Assembly: GCA_900313615.1 (NCBI GenBank)
Contig: OMRP01000013.1
Span: 1 to 64,000, forward strand
Reading direction: 5' to 3'
Length of the DNA: 64,000 nucleotides
Source: an uncultured Prevotellaceae bacterium
GTDB lineage: Bacteria; Bacteroidota; Bacteroidia; Bacteroidales; Bacteroidaceae
Shown here: positions 28,368 through 37,683 of the stretch, piece by piece
How positions within the stretch are numbered: position 1 is the first letter of the stretch
Layout of the letters: the number at the start of each line of letters is the position of its first letter
Program-made: the position numbers and the translations under genes
Notes under the pieces: model-generated
What the model was told of the DNA's origin: nothing
The model's database searches: none
Seen by the model: only the letters and a program-made list of their open reading frames with translations

Positions 28368-31055
28368 TTATTTCCGACCACTTTGTGTAATCAGTTCGAT
28401 GATGTTCTCGTTGAACTTACGGTCGGCCATGAGGTCCTCGATATTGAGGTGCATGCGGTAGCGCCAATAGTGCTTGGGATTGGCCGGGATGTTGATGCGC
28501 TCGGCATTGGCATCCGGCAGACGCAACCGTTCGTCGATAGCCAGCCAATCCTGAATGGAGAGGATGCAAAGCATCGACGGCGAAGTGAGGTGACGCGAGA
28601 TGATGTCGCGAGCGAGCCATCCTGGCAGCGGATGCGGCGCTTTGTCACCACGATAGAGCATGGTGGCGTAGTATTCTTGCGTCCGCTCCTCGTCCTCATC
28701 CCACCACTGACGCAGCGTGGGCATGTCATGCGACGAGATGGTGCATACCGAGCGGTAGGGATTGCGCGACAGATGTCCGAAACGCACACTGGGGTCTTTG
28801 GGCATCGACTGCAGTTCGAGACTGAGTATACGCAGTTCGTTCATCACCCAAGGCACACAGTCGGGCACCATGCCCAAGTCTTCGGCACACACCAACATAC
28901 GAGTGGCATTGACCAGCTTCGGCATTTTCTTCATCGCCTCGCGGTACCAGAACTGGTTGTTTCGACGGTAGAAATAGTCGTTGTAGAGTCGGTTGAACAC
29001 TTGTTTATCGTTGTCGGACAGCGACTCATAGATGAAGTCGAATTGTACGGAGATACGTGGATGGAATTTGTTTTCATCCTTATGGTCGCGTAAGAAGAGC
29101 ACATCGCTGATGAGTGCGTAAAGTCCATCGCGCAGCCACTGGTCTCTTTCCTCTGCACCCAAGAATGCCGCCTCTACCTGCCGCTGTGTGGCGTATTCCG
29201 GCCGCATGCGGTAACGTCCGTTGCCAATGGGTTCTACATAACGCTGACGCACCTCATCGGCACGCTCGCCGAACATCCTGTCGAGCACCCAGTCGGTGAT
29301 GAATGGTTCCGTGAACAGTTGTTCCTGGAAATGCAGACCGTAGGCCGCTATCTCCTCGCGCGTCATGCCCAGTGCCGGCGAGAACTGTCCGAGCAGTCCG
29401 TGAACGGAGTGTGTGGGTATCTCCCAGATGCGGAAGAAGCCCAGCACATGGTCAATGCGGTAGGCATCGAAGAACTTCGCCATGTTGGAGAAGCGTCTTA
29501 CCCACCATGCGCATCCATCGGCCACCATCGCATCCCAGTTGTATGTGGGGAAGCCCCAGTTCTGCCCGTTGGCCGAGAAATCGTCGGGCGGTGCTCCCGC
29601 CTGTCCGTTAAGGTTGAAATAACGCGGTTCTTGCCACACGTCACACCCATGTCGGTTCACGCCGATAGGTATGTCGCCCTTGAGGATAACCCCCTTGGAA
29701 CGCGCGTGTTCATGCACACCTTTCATCTGCACATAGAGAATGAATTGCACATAGTAATGCAGTGCCACCGCCTTGTAAGCCTTGCTCCGCACATTGGTCA
29801 ACGCTGTGCGATCAGCCTCGTCCCATGTCTGGTGGTCGGGCCATTGACTGAAGTCGGCCGTGCCATAGGCGTCACGCAACATGCAATACTGCGCATAGGG
29901 CACCAGCCATTTTTTGTTTTCCTCGAAGAAATGCTTGTATTCCGCTGTCTGGAATGTCTTCTTGCCCTCTTGTTCGAAGAGGAGCCGCAAATATTCGTTT
30001 TTGGCGTCGTTCACCCGTTCGTAGTCTATCTGGGGCAATGCGTTCAGTTCCTTGCGCAGTTTCTCGAAACGCTTCCGTTGTGTAGCGTCAGTGAGTTGGG
30101 GAAGCGCCTTGAAATCAGCATATTGTGGGTGGATGGCGAAGATGCTGATGCAGGAATAAGGATACGAGTCCGTCCAGGTATGCGTGATGGTCGTATCGTT
30201 GATGGGCAGTATCTGCAGCACCCTTTGTTTGGTCTGTGCCACCCAGTCGACCATCTTGCGCAAGTCGCCGAAGTCGCCCACGCCGAAACTGTCTTTCGAG
30301 CGCAGGGAGAACACCGGCACCAATGTGCCTGCACATTTCAGGTTATACACATCGAAATGCACCTCGGAAAATTCGTAGACCACCACATCGCCCTCTTCCA
30401 TGGCAGGCAGTGTCACTTTCCTATTCTCACCTCGTTCCCACAAGGGAGCCACATCGGGGTCGTCATCGAGGGCCAGGAACTTAAACTCGAAAGAAGGAGC
30501 GAGGTGTGAAGCGTCGACATCAACAATCCACTCGTTGTAGTTGTGCTCCGCCATGGGGAGCGCTTTTTGCAGATGCCATCCGCCGAGCACTTTGTCGCTG
30601 CCAACAAGTGCCAACCGTTCTTCGTGGCGCAGTTGAGGTGCCCGCACCTTGAAGCGCACCGTCCGACCGTATTCCGTCTTCTCCACAGGGGCGTGGGCAT
30701 GCCTATTCACACATTCGGTCATGGCCGAGCTGTAGAGATAAGCATTTTCGGGGATGTCGACCCAATGGTCGTAAACATGGTAAGTGACACCCGAGGCACA
30801 AGCCAGTTCCAGCCGATGCGTCTCGAGAGTCCACTCACGTCGAACGACTTCGTCGCCACGCACCACGCTATAGAAATAATCGATGGCACTACCTATTTTC
30901 AAAACACTTTTCATTTCGCACGACCAGTGGTAACCATCTATTGTCGCCATCTTATAGGTCGTGACCTCACGTTCACCGGCATTTGCCGACACATGGTTCA
31001 ACACCAATTCCTCGCCAAAGGCGGTTTGGTACTCGATATGAAAAAGAAGGTTCAT
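28368..31055 (-). CDS. malQ: 4-alpha-glucanotransferase (amylomaltase, GH77) with starch-binding N-terminus
   Basis: 895 residues, no signal peptide, so cytoplasmic. Two N-terminal starch-binding-like domains (~1-120 and ~125-260, the second CBM20-like: LVGSDKVLGGWHLQKALPM) precede the GH77 barrel, as in plant DPE2 and Bacteroidetes homologues. Catalytic residues: nucleophile Asp ~535 (YRIDHVLGFFRIWE), acid/base Glu ~726 (VCAEDLG) and Asp ~777 (SSHDMPTLRQWW). It disproportionates maltooligosaccharides entering through the MFS carrier. It is first in the leftward malQ-susB-pulA-susA run, with an operator-bearing promoter at 31082-31158. Confidence 0.93.
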   Translation of the reverse strand: MNLLFHIEYQTAFGEELVLNHVSANAGEREVTTYKMATIDGYHWSCEMKSVLKIGSAIDYFYSVVRGDEVVRREWTLETHRLELACASGVTYHVYDHWVDIPENAYLYSSAMTECVNRHAHAPVEKTEYGRTVRFKVRAPQLRHEERLALVGSDKVLGGWHLQKALPMAEHNYNEWIVDVDASHLAPSFEFKFLALDDDPDVAPLWERGENRKVTLPAMEEGDVVVYEFSEVHFDVYNLKCAGTLVPVFSLRSKDSFGVGDFGDLRKMVDWVAQTKQRVLQILPINDTTITHTWTDSYPYSCISIFAIHPQYADFKALPQLTDATQRKRFEKLRKELNALPQIDYERVNDAKNEYLRLLFEQEGKKTFQTAEYKHFFEENKKWLVPYAQYCMLRDAYGTADFSQWPDHQTWDEADRTALTNVRSKAYKAVALHYYVQFILYVQMKGVHEHARSKGVILKGDIPIGVNRHGCDVWQEPRYFNLNGQAGAPPDDFSANGQNWGFPTYNWDAMVADGCAWWVRRFSNMAKFFDAYRIDHVLGFFRIWEIPTHSVHGLLGQFSPALGMTREEIAAYGLHFQEQLFTEPFITDWVLDRMFGERADEVRQRYVEPIGNGRYRMRPEYATQRQVEAAFLGAEERDQWLRDGLYALISDVLFLRDHKDENKFHPRISVQFDFIYESLSDNDKQVFNRLYNDYFYRRNNQFWYREAMKKMPKLVNATRMLVCAEDLGMVPDCVPWVMNELRILSLELQSMPKDPSVRFGHLSRNPYRSVCTISSHDMPTLRQWWDEDEERTQEYYATMLYRGDKAPHPLPGWLARDIISRHLTSPSMLCILSIQDWLAIDERLRLPDANAERINIPANPKHYWRYRMHLNIEDLMADRKFNENIIELITQSGRK

Positions 31056-31081
31056 TGTAACAAGGGTTAGTAATTATGCGG

Positions 31082-31158
31082 TAAAATTACGAATTATTAT
31101 AAAACGTTGTTCTCTGGCACGCATAGTTTATACGAAAAAAGCAATGCAAACGTTTGCA
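31082..31158 (-). promoter_or_regulatory. malQ-operon promoter with LacI-type operator
   Basis: Read on the minus strand: operator TGCAAACGTTTGCA (31158-31145), 34 bp, ACAACG (31110-31105), 15 bp, -7-like TAATTTTA (31089-31082), then 26 bp to the malQ start. Spacing and elements match the susC, lacI and amylase promoters. The -7 box departs from TAnnTTTG in its last base. Confidence 0.75.
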
Positions 31159-31165
31159 TTGCTTT
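31138..31165 (-). terminator. 28-bp perfect palindrome, possible terminator of pap2 as well as operator
   Basis: Arms 31138-31151 and 31152-31165 are perfectly complementary. In RNA read leftward it forms a stem with an ACGT loop and is followed by TTT, as in intrinsic terminators for the upstream lacI-mfs-pap2 transcript. Its core is the operator listed separately, so the site may do both. Confidence 0.5.
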
Positions 31166-31185
31166 GATTAAAAACCAGACCTATA

Positions 31186-31270
31186 GCCCCTACCCCTTCC
31201 CTCCCCGAGGGGAGGGCGTAAATACTCCACAAGGTAATTATTCTCCCCCTCGGGGGAGTTAGAGGGGGGA
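31186..31270. repeat. inverted pair of GC-rich palindromic elements (R5/R6)
   Basis: R5 (31186-31217) has a CCCCTACCCC block and an 8-bp stem palindrome (CCCTCCCC GA GGGGAGGG, 31199-31216). R6 (31242-31270) has the same form inverted (CTCCCCC TC GGGGGAG, then AGAGGGGGG). They are separated by 24 bp of AT-rich sequence, directly downstream of the pap2 stop codon. Confidence 0.75.
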
Positions 31271-31271
31271 T

Positions 31272-31841
31272 TTACAGCCCTATAGCCACAGAGAAGCCCA
31301 TGGGCGACACCCCAATACTGTATTTGCCTTTCTCGTTCCAACCGGTAATCTTGTCGCATATCCAGTAGGCACATTCTGTGCCCAGCACACCGATGGCCGC
31401 ACCCGCCGCCACATCATACCAATGGTGTCGGTTACGCGCCACACGGTCTACAGCTGTGAACGTGGCCACGGTATATCCCGCCACACTGATCCACGGACTG
31501 ATATGTCCATATTCCTTGTGCAAGGCATGAGCACCCGCAAAGGCGATGACGCTATGTCCAGAAGGGAAAGCGCGGTCATCGGTGCCATCGGGGCGTTTCT
31601 CCTTGATGGAATGCTTGAGCACCCAAGCCACGCCCGCCGAGAGTACATACGACGCACCCACATTGACACCCATGCGCTTCCATGAACTCTCGCTCTCCAC
31701 GCCAAGTCCCTTCAGCGCAAACACGGCGCCGAAAGGTACATACTGCAACACATCGTCCGGACCGTCGCCATAAAACTTCTTGTCCTGGGCGGAGACACCC
31801 AACGACACGAACAACGCAAATATAAAAAATAGTTTTCGCAT
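31272..31841 (-). CDS. secreted PAP2-superfamily phosphatase
   Basis: 189 residues with a signal peptide (1-18, GVSAQD). The three acid-phosphatase motifs are present: KEKRPDG, FPSGHS and RNRHHWYDVAAG (the last His and Asp being catalytic). Such enzymes dephosphorylate lipid phosphates or small phosphate esters at the periplasmic face. It lies 102 bp after the MFS gene on the same strand, so it may be the third gene of the lacI-mfs transcript. A role in starch use is not evident. Confidence 0.85.
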   Translation of the reverse strand: MRKLFFIFALFVSLGVSAQDKKFYGDGPDDVLQYVPFGAVFALKGLGVESESSWKRMGVNVGASYVLSAGVAWVLKHSIKEKRPDGTDDRAFPSGHSVIAFAGAHALHKEYGHISPWISVAGYTVATFTAVDRVARNRHHWYDVAAGAAIGVLGTECAYWICDKITGWNEKGKYSIGVSPMGFSVAIGL

Positions 31842-31943
31842 GACGTTATAATATTAGGAGTGAAGGAGTGAAGGAGTTCAGACATTACCCTTCAACAGAC
31901 TAATGTCCTTTCCCTCTAACTTCCCTTTAACTTCCATTACCAT

Positions 31944-33245
31944 TCATTTCTTCTCCTTGATGATACTCACGGCACAGGCGCCACATATCAGCAGGATGCC
32001 CGACACAATCATCATGGTGCTCTGCACACCGCCGACGAGACGTAAGATGACGCCACCAAGCAGTGCCGCCACGATCTGAGGCAGACAGATGGTACCATTG
32101 AACAGTCCCAAATAGGCGCCCATGTGGCCGTAGCCTTGCAGCGCATTTGTCACGAAGGTAAAAGGCATCGCCAACATCGCCGCCCAAGCACAACCTATGC
32201 ACAGGAAAGGCAGAATCTGCAGGTATTGGTTAGGACAGAAGGGGATGAGTGCGAATCCCAATCCTCCAATGGCCAAGCTGAGGGCATAAGCCATCTTCGT
32301 GTTTTTGAACTTGGGAAGTATCGCTGCCCATACCACACTGCCCATGGCTTGTATGGCATAGAGCACACCCGTCCAGTTACCCGCCGTCTGATAAGCCTCC
32401 GTCACCGAGTCGGCCGTGCCCCATACCGTGAGCGATACCGCATCGACCACGTAGGTCCACATATAGAGGAACGCCGACCAACAGAAGAACTGCACCAGTC
32501 CCACCTTCCAGAAGGTGGAAGGAGCGTTTTTCAGCAGCACGAACCAGTTCGCCTTTGTCTCATTCTCCGCTTTCACCGGGTTATACTGACGATATTCCTG
32601 CGGGCTCCACTCTTTCACCTTGAAGGTTGTATAAAGCACGCAGAGGATAAGGATAGCAGCACCAATATAGAACGACCAGACCACCGACTGTGGCACAACA
32701 CCCTCAGGAGCAGTGTTTTGTAGTCCTATCCATGTGAAGACAAAAGGGAAAAGGAATCCCACCACGCTACCCGCATTGCACAGGAACGACTGTATGGAGT
32801 AGGCTTTTGCCTTCTGTTTTTCATTCACCATATCGCCCACCAGCATCTTGAACGGTTGCATGGCCATGTTGATGCTCGTGTCAAGGAGCATAAGCATGAG
32901 CAGTCCAAACACCATGACGGCGGAAAGCGCCAATCCAAGCGACCCTGCGTTGGGCAGCAGACACATCACCGCCACCGCCACGGCAGCACCCACGAAGAGA
33001 TAGGGTATGCGTCGTCCGAAGCGGCACCACGTCTTATCAGAGAGCGTGCCGACGATAGGTTGCACTAAGATGCCCATGAGAGGCGGCAGAATCCAGAAGA
33101 AGCTCAGGTCGTGTGGGTCGGCCCCGAGGGTACGGAAAATACGTGAAATGTTGGCGCTTTGCAACGCATACGCTATTTGCACGCCAAAGAACCCAAAACT
33201 AAGGTTCCACAGTTTCCAAAAGGAAAGATCGGGTTTCTGTAACAT
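31944..33245 (-). CDS. MFS sugar transporter (SLC45-like, probable maltose/maltooligosaccharide carrier)
   Basis: 433 residues with about twelve membrane helices. It begins with the SLC45/GPH-like pattern LSFGFFGVQIAYALQSANISRIFRTLGAD, and the first cytoplasmic loop has DKTWCRFGRRIPYLFVG. Prokaryotic members next to malQ and lacI import maltose or maltooligosaccharides with protons. Here it should carry products of SusA, SusB and PulA into the cytoplasm for MalQ. It lies 83 bp after lacI and is probably co-transcribed with it. Substrate is inferred from neighbours. Confidence 0.87.
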   Translation of the reverse strand: MLQKPDLSFWKLWNLSFGFFGVQIAYALQSANISRIFRTLGADPHDLSFFWILPPLMGILVQPIVGTLSDKTWCRFGRRIPYLFVGAAVAVAVMCLLPNAGSLGLALSAVMVFGLLMLMLLDTSINMAMQPFKMLVGDMVNEKQKAKAYSIQSFLCNAGSVVGFLFPFVFTWIGLQNTAPEGVVPQSVVWSFYIGAAILILCVLYTTFKVKEWSPQEYRQYNPVKAENETKANWFVLLKNAPSTFWKVGLVQFFCWSAFLYMWTYVVDAVSLTVWGTADSVTEAYQTAGNWTGVLYAIQAMGSVVWAAILPKFKNTKMAYALSLAIGGLGFALIPFCPNQYLQILPFLCIGCAWAAMLAMPFTFVTNALQGYGHMGAYLGLFNGTICLPQIVAALLGGVILRLVGGVQSTMMIVSGILLICGACAVSIIKEKK

Positions 33246-33291
33246 ATTATGAAATTAAAAAATTACAAAATTAAAAAATTAAAAGATGCGG

Positions 33292-33333
33292 CACTCGACA
33301 CTCGACACTCGACACTCATCACTCGGCACTACC
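33292..33333. repeat. 7-bp tandem repeat, six copies, overlapping the lacI stop
   Basis: CACTCGA three times, then CACTCAT, CACTCGG and CACTACC. The last unit contains the lacI stop codon (33329-33331). AT-rich AATTAAAAA words fill the rest of the lacI-mfs spacer. Confidence 0.75.
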
Positions 33334-34354
33334 TCGTGCTTCCACGGATGATGAGTCGAGTGCGCACCACACGGCGTTCCACCTTATTAATGGGGATATT
33401 GCCTTCCACTTTGTTAATGAGGATGTTGGCCGCCTCCTCGCCCACCACATGTCCGCGCTGTTCCACGGTGGTGAGCATAGGGTCACACGCTACCGCACGC
33501 TGTCCGTTGGTGAATCCACATACCGATATATCATCGGGCACTTTGAATCCCATGCGTTTGGCCGTGTACATGATACCGATGGCCGTATCGTCATTGACGG
33601 CAAAGAATGCATCGGGGTGATCCTCCATCTGCAGCAGTTCAGGCGTGATGAGTTCCGCATCGGCACGGTTGTCGCAGTAACGCACAAACCGTTCATCATG
33701 CACCAGTCCATGACGACTCAGCGCATCATAGTAGCCGTTGTAACGATTTTTCGATATTTCCAGATTCATCGACGCCCCGTAGTAGGCAATGCGCGTGCAT
33801 CCAGTATCGATGAGATGCTTCACTGCGTTGAAAGCCCCCTGGTAGTCGTCGACGACCACACGGCTGGCATCCACGCCCGTGCAAATGCGGTCGTAGAACA
33901 CCAGTGGCACCCCATTGTCGATGAGTCTCTGGAAATGGTCATACTGTAGGGTGTCCTTGGCTTGCGACACAATGATGCCACACACCTTATTCTCAAAAAA
34001 CGACTGACAGATAGCCACTTCGCGTTGGTACTGCTCGTTGCTCTGCGCCACCATCAGTCGGTAGCCATGAGTAGAGGCCTCCTGTTCGATGCCGCTGAGT
34101 ATGGATGAGAAATAGAAATGGGTGAATTGTGGAATGATGACACCGATGATGCGCAACGGTTTTACCCTGGTGTGGCGCAACGACTCGGCTATCATATTAG
34201 GAATAAAATTATGTTCGCGCGCGTATGCCTTGATGAGATCCCGACGCTCAGGACTGATACGGGGACTATCCTTGAGCGCACGCGAGACTGTAGCCACCGA
34301 CACACCGAGTGCCTGTGCTATGTCCTTCATCGTTACTGGTTGGGGTTTATCCAT
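33329..34354 (-). CDS. LacI-family transcriptional regulator of the starch locus
   Basis: 341 residues. N-terminal helix-turn-helix MKDIAQALGVSVATVSRAL (~8-26) and hinge, then the periplasmic-binding-protein-like sensor domain (IIGVIIPQFTHFYFSSILSGIE ... DDISVCGFTN). LacI-type proteins bind palindromes with a central CG, and four promoters here carry TGCAAnCGnTTGCA, including its own. The operator lies far upstream of each promoter, where repression by blocking is unlikely, so activation is a real possibility. Near the C-terminus INKVEGNIP / INKVERRVV is a 9-residue direct duplication. Bacteroides uses the unrelated SusR for starch. The effector is probably a maltooligosaccharide (inference). 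Confidence 0.9.
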   Translation of the reverse strand: MDKPQPVTMKDIAQALGVSVATVSRALKDSPRISPERRDLIKAYAREHNFIPNMIAESLRHTRVKPLRIIGVIIPQFTHFYFSSILSGIEQEASTHGYRLMVAQSNEQYQREVAICQSFFENKVCGIIVSQAKDTLQYDHFQRLIDNGVPLVFYDRICTGVDASRVVVDDYQGAFNAVKHLIDTGCTRIAYYGASMNLEISKNRYNGYYDALSRHGLVHDERFVRYCDNRADAELITPELLQMEDHPDAFFAVNDDTAIGIMYTAKRMGFKVPDDISVCGFTNGQRAVACDPMLTTVEQRGHVVGEEAANILINKVEGNIPINKVERRVVRTRLIIRGSTR

Positions 34355-34399
34355 AGGCTGCTTTTATTTGTGTAAAGAAAAAGCATCGCTTGATGAGTG

Positions 34400-34476
34400 C
34401 AAAAATAATCAAAACTCCCATACGTTGTCATTCGACACCGAGCATTTAAGCCATTTGGTAAGTGCAATCGTTTGCA
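34400..34476 (-). promoter_or_regulatory. lacI promoter with shared operator
   Basis: Read leftward: operator TGCAAACGATTGCA (34476-34463), 34 bp, ACAACG (34428-34423), 15 bp, TATTTTTG (34407-34400), then 45 bp to the lacI start. It uses the same operator copy as susC in the opposite direction. Confidence 0.75.
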
Positions 34477-34538
34477 CGGCAAGAAATGAAAATTTATTGT
34501 AAAAAAAGTACAACGAACATATAAGAAACTTAACTTTG
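34463..34538 (+). promoter_or_regulatory. susC-operon promoter with LacI-type operator
   Basis: Operator TGCAATCGTTTGCA (34463-34476, with a further G/C pair outside), 33 bp, ACAACG (34510-34515), 15 bp, TAACTTTG (34531-34538), then an 80-nt leader to the susC start. No TTTG stands at -33; ACAACG occupies that place. Confidence 0.8.
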
Positions 34539-34618
34539 CAGAAAATATTGCCGTAGACCTATATTCTTTAACAAGCGAGAATACTATTAACAACCATATT
34601 CTAACTTAATAACTATCA

Positions 34619-37600
34619 ATGATGAAGCAGGTAAATTTGAGAATCCCCTTCAGGATTCTGTCCCTATTATTGGGGCTGTTCCTATCTGTAAGCGCCTATG
34701 CACAGCAAGTGACTGTGAATGGCCATGTTGAGGATGCTGCCGGCGAACCTATCATTGGAGCCACCGTGCGCGTGCAGGGTCAAACTGGCGGCGTGGTGAC
34801 CGACTTCGATGGTAACTTCACTACGCAGGCACCCTCGGGAGCCACACTGGAGATATCCTATATCGGATACCAGACGGCTACCGTGACCGCTTCCCCGAAT
34901 GTCGTCGTGACATTGCAGGAAGACTCCGAAGTGCTCAACGAAGTGGTAGTCATCGGTTACGGTACGGTAAAGAAGACCGACCTTACCGGTGCCGTCACCG
35001 CCTTGAAACCCGACTCAAAGAACAAGGGTCTGGTGGTGACTCCGCAAGAGATGATGAGCGGTAAGATTGCCGGTGTAAGTGTGACCAGTGACGGTGGTAC
35101 GCCGGGTGGTAGCTCCACCATCCGTATCCGTGGTGGTTCATCACTTTCCGCCTCAAACAACCCGTTGATCGTGATTGACGGTGTACCTATGGACAACAAT
35201 GGTGTGAAAGGTCTGGCCAACCCCTTGGCCATGGTCAATCCCCAAGACATCGAGTCGTTCAACGTGCTGAAGAGTGCCTCCGCCACCGCTATCTATGGTA
35301 GCCGTGGTTCTAACGGTGTCATCATCATCACCACGAAGAAAGGTCGCAGAGGTTCCGCCCCCAGCGTCTCTTATGCTGGCAACGTGAACTTCAGCATGAA
35401 GAAGAAGACCATCGATGTGATGTCAGGCGATGAGTACCGTGACTTTATCAGGGATATTTTCCAAGGTGCGTCGAACTACGACGAGGTCGTAAGCAAGCTG
35501 GGCACCGCCAACACCGACTGGCAGGAAGAAATCTACCGCACAGCCGTGAGCCACGACCACAACGTGACTGTTTCCGGAGCCGTGGGCACCCTGCCCTATC
35601 GCGTGTCGTTGGGATATACCGACCAACAGGGTATCCTGAAGACCTCCGACTTCCAGCGTTACACTGCTGCCTTGACATTGAACCCCTCGTTGCTCGACGA
35701 CCATCTCACCATCACGTTGAACGCCAAGGGTCTGTGGGCTAAGTCGCAATATGCTGACGGTGCCGCCATCAACTCAGCCGTGGCATACGACCCCTCGCAG
35801 AGCGTGTATGACCCGAGTGCCACCAATTTCGGCGGTTACTTCCAGTGGCAAGGTTCTAGTGCCTCGCTCAACGACAGCGCCTGGCCTTATACTTACAACA
35901 ACCTCGCCACCAAGAACCCTGTGGCCATCCTTGAGTTGAAAGACGACCGCGCCATTAGCCGTTCGTTCATTGGCAGTGCCGAGTTCGACTATAAGGTACA
36001 TGGTTTCGAGGACCTGCGCCTCCACGCCACTTTGGGTGCCGACATTTCGAAAGGTAAGCAGTGGACCGACGTTGATCCCCGCAACGCATTGGCTATCTAC
36101 TACGGCTCGCACGGATGGGAGACCATCATGAAGCGTAACCTCACGCTGTCGACATACGCCCAGTACTATCATGATTTTGAGGATAAAGCCAAGAACCACT
36201 TCGACATCATGATTGGTTATGAATGGGCTCATTACTGGCGCACCCAGCACAACAACTACTGGGGTCTTTATCCCGAGACCAACAACGACAAGTCGTTGGC
36301 AGGCACCAAGCGCGGAGAGAGTTTCTACAACTACAAGACCGAGAACTATCTGGTTTCGTTCTTCGGTCGTGCCAACTGGAGTCTGATGGATCGCTACTAC
36401 TTGACCTTCACCATGCGTGACGATGGTTCATCGCGTTTCAAGGACCACTGGTCATTGTTCCCCGCTGTGGCTTTTGCTTGGAAGATCAAAGATGAGAACA
36501 AATTCCGTGAGATTGAATGGCTGAGCGACCTGAAACTGCGTTTGGACTGGGGTATGACCGGTCAGCAGGAAGGAATCGGTGACTACAACTACTTCCCCCT
36601 CTATCGTGTGAGCACCGATGCCCTGGGTTCATTCTATGACCTGATGGGTGACGGCCGTCTCATCCGCCCCGAGGCCTATGACCCCAACCTGAAATGGGAG
36701 ACCACCACAACCTATAACATCGGTTTGGACTGGGGTATCTTCGACCAAAGATTGACCGGTACCGTTGACTGGTACTACCGCAAGACCACCGACCTGCTGA
36801 ACAGGGCTTATGTGCCTGCAGGTGCCAGCTTCCGCAACACCGTGACCACCAACATTGGTCACCTCTACAATACCGGTGTGGAAGTAAGCCTCAGTTGGAA
36901 AGCCATCCAAGCCAAAGACTGGTATTGGACCATCGACTATAACTTCACATACAACAAGAACCGCATCACCAAACTGGGTGGTGGCGACGATCCAGACTAC
37001 AAAGTGCTCACTGGTGGCATCTCCGCTGGTACAGGTGGAACCATCCAGGCACATGCAGTAGGTTATCCCGCTTTCTCGTACCTCGTTTATCAACAGGCTT
37101 ACGACGAGAATGGCATGCCTATCGAAGGGCAGGTTGTAGACCGCAATGGTGACGGTCAGATTTCCGAAGCCGACCAGTACTTCTACAAGAACCCCGTGGC
37201 TCCTGTCACAATGGGTCTTGCCTCACGTTTGGAGTATAAGAACTGGGACTTTGGTTTCTCACTGCGCGCCAGCATCGGCAACTATGTATACAACGATTTC
37301 ATGGCAGGCAACAGCACTTTGTCCACCAACAACATTTACTATAGCGGCTATCTAGTGAACCGTCCCACTTATGTGCTGCCCTACAACTGGCAGACCTATG
37401 ATGTGGAGGCCACACACTCCGACCGCTGGGTGCAGAACGGCTCGTTCCTGAAGTGCGACAACATCACGTTGGGTTACAGTTTCGCCAACCTCTTCAAGGT
37501 GGGTAACTACCACGGCATAAGCGGCCGTATCTACGGCTCCGCCACCAACGTGTTCTGCATCACCAAATACAAGGGCATTGATCCTGAAGTATTCGGTGGT

Positions 37601-37663
37601 ATCGACAACGGCGTTTATCCGCGCCCCATCACCTTCCAACTTGGTTTGAATCTCAACTTCTAA
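34619..37663 (+). CDS. susC: SusC-like TonB-dependent outer-membrane maltooligosaccharide transporter
   Basis: 1014 residues with signal peptide (to AYAQQ, ~29). An N-terminal carboxypeptidase-D-like domain (VTVNGHVEDAAGEPIIGATV) is followed by a TonB-box/plug region (EVVVIGYGTVKKTDLTGAV, then LIVIDGVPMDNNGV, ATAIYGSRGSNGVI) and a 22-strand beta-barrel. It takes up oligosaccharides captured by SusD using TonB energy. It is first gene of susC-susD-susE-susF, followed by susD after 20 bp. The start is one of two adjacent ATG codons. Confidence 0.95.
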   Translation: MMKQVNLRIPFRILSLLLGLFLSVSAYAQQVTVNGHVEDAAGEPIIGATVRVQGQTGGVVTDFDGNFTTQAPSGATLEISYIGYQTATVTASPNVVVTLQEDSEVLNEVVVIGYGTVKKTDLTGAVTALKPDSKNKGLVVTPQEMMSGKIAGVSVTSDGGTPGGSSTIRIRGGSSLSASNNPLIVIDGVPMDNNGVKGLANPLAMVNPQDIESFNVLKSASATAIYGSRGSNGVIIITTKKGRRGSAPSVSYAGNVNFSMKKKTIDVMSGDEYRDFIRDIFQGASNYDEVVSKLGTANTDWQEEIYRTAVSHDHNVTVSGAVGTLPYRVSLGYTDQQGILKTSDFQRYTAALTLNPSLLDDHLTITLNAKGLWAKSQYADGAAINSAVAYDPSQSVYDPSATNFGGYFQWQGSSASLNDSAWPYTYNNLATKNPVAILELKDDRAISRSFIGSAEFDYKVHGFEDLRLHATLGADISKGKQWTDVDPRNALAIYYGSHGWETIMKRNLTLSTYAQYYHDFEDKAKNHFDIMIGYEWAHYWRTQHNNYWGLYPETNNDKSLAGTKRGESFYNYKTENYLVSFFGRANWSLMDRYYLTFTMRDDGSSRFKDHWSLFPAVAFAWKIKDENKFREIEWLSDLKLRLDWGMTGQQEGIGDYNYFPLYRVSTDALGSFYDLMGDGRLIRPEAYDPNLKWETTTTYNIGLDWGIFDQRLTGTVDWYYRKTTDLLNRAYVPAGASFRNTVTTNIGHLYNTGVEVSLSWKAIQAKDWYWTIDYNFTYNKNRITKLGGGDDPDYKVLTGGISAGTGGTIQAHAVGYPAFSYLVYQQAYDENGMPIEGQVVDRNGDGQISEADQYFYKNPVAPVTMGLASRLEYKNWDFGFSLRASIGNYVYNDFMAGNSTLSTNNIYYSGYLVNRPTYVLPYNWQTYDVEATHSDRWVQNGSFLKCDNITLGYSFANLFKVGNYHGISGRIYGSATNVFCITKYKGIDPEVFGGIDNGVYPRPITFQLGLNLNF

Positions 37664-37683
37664 ACTAATAAAGATTAAAAGTC

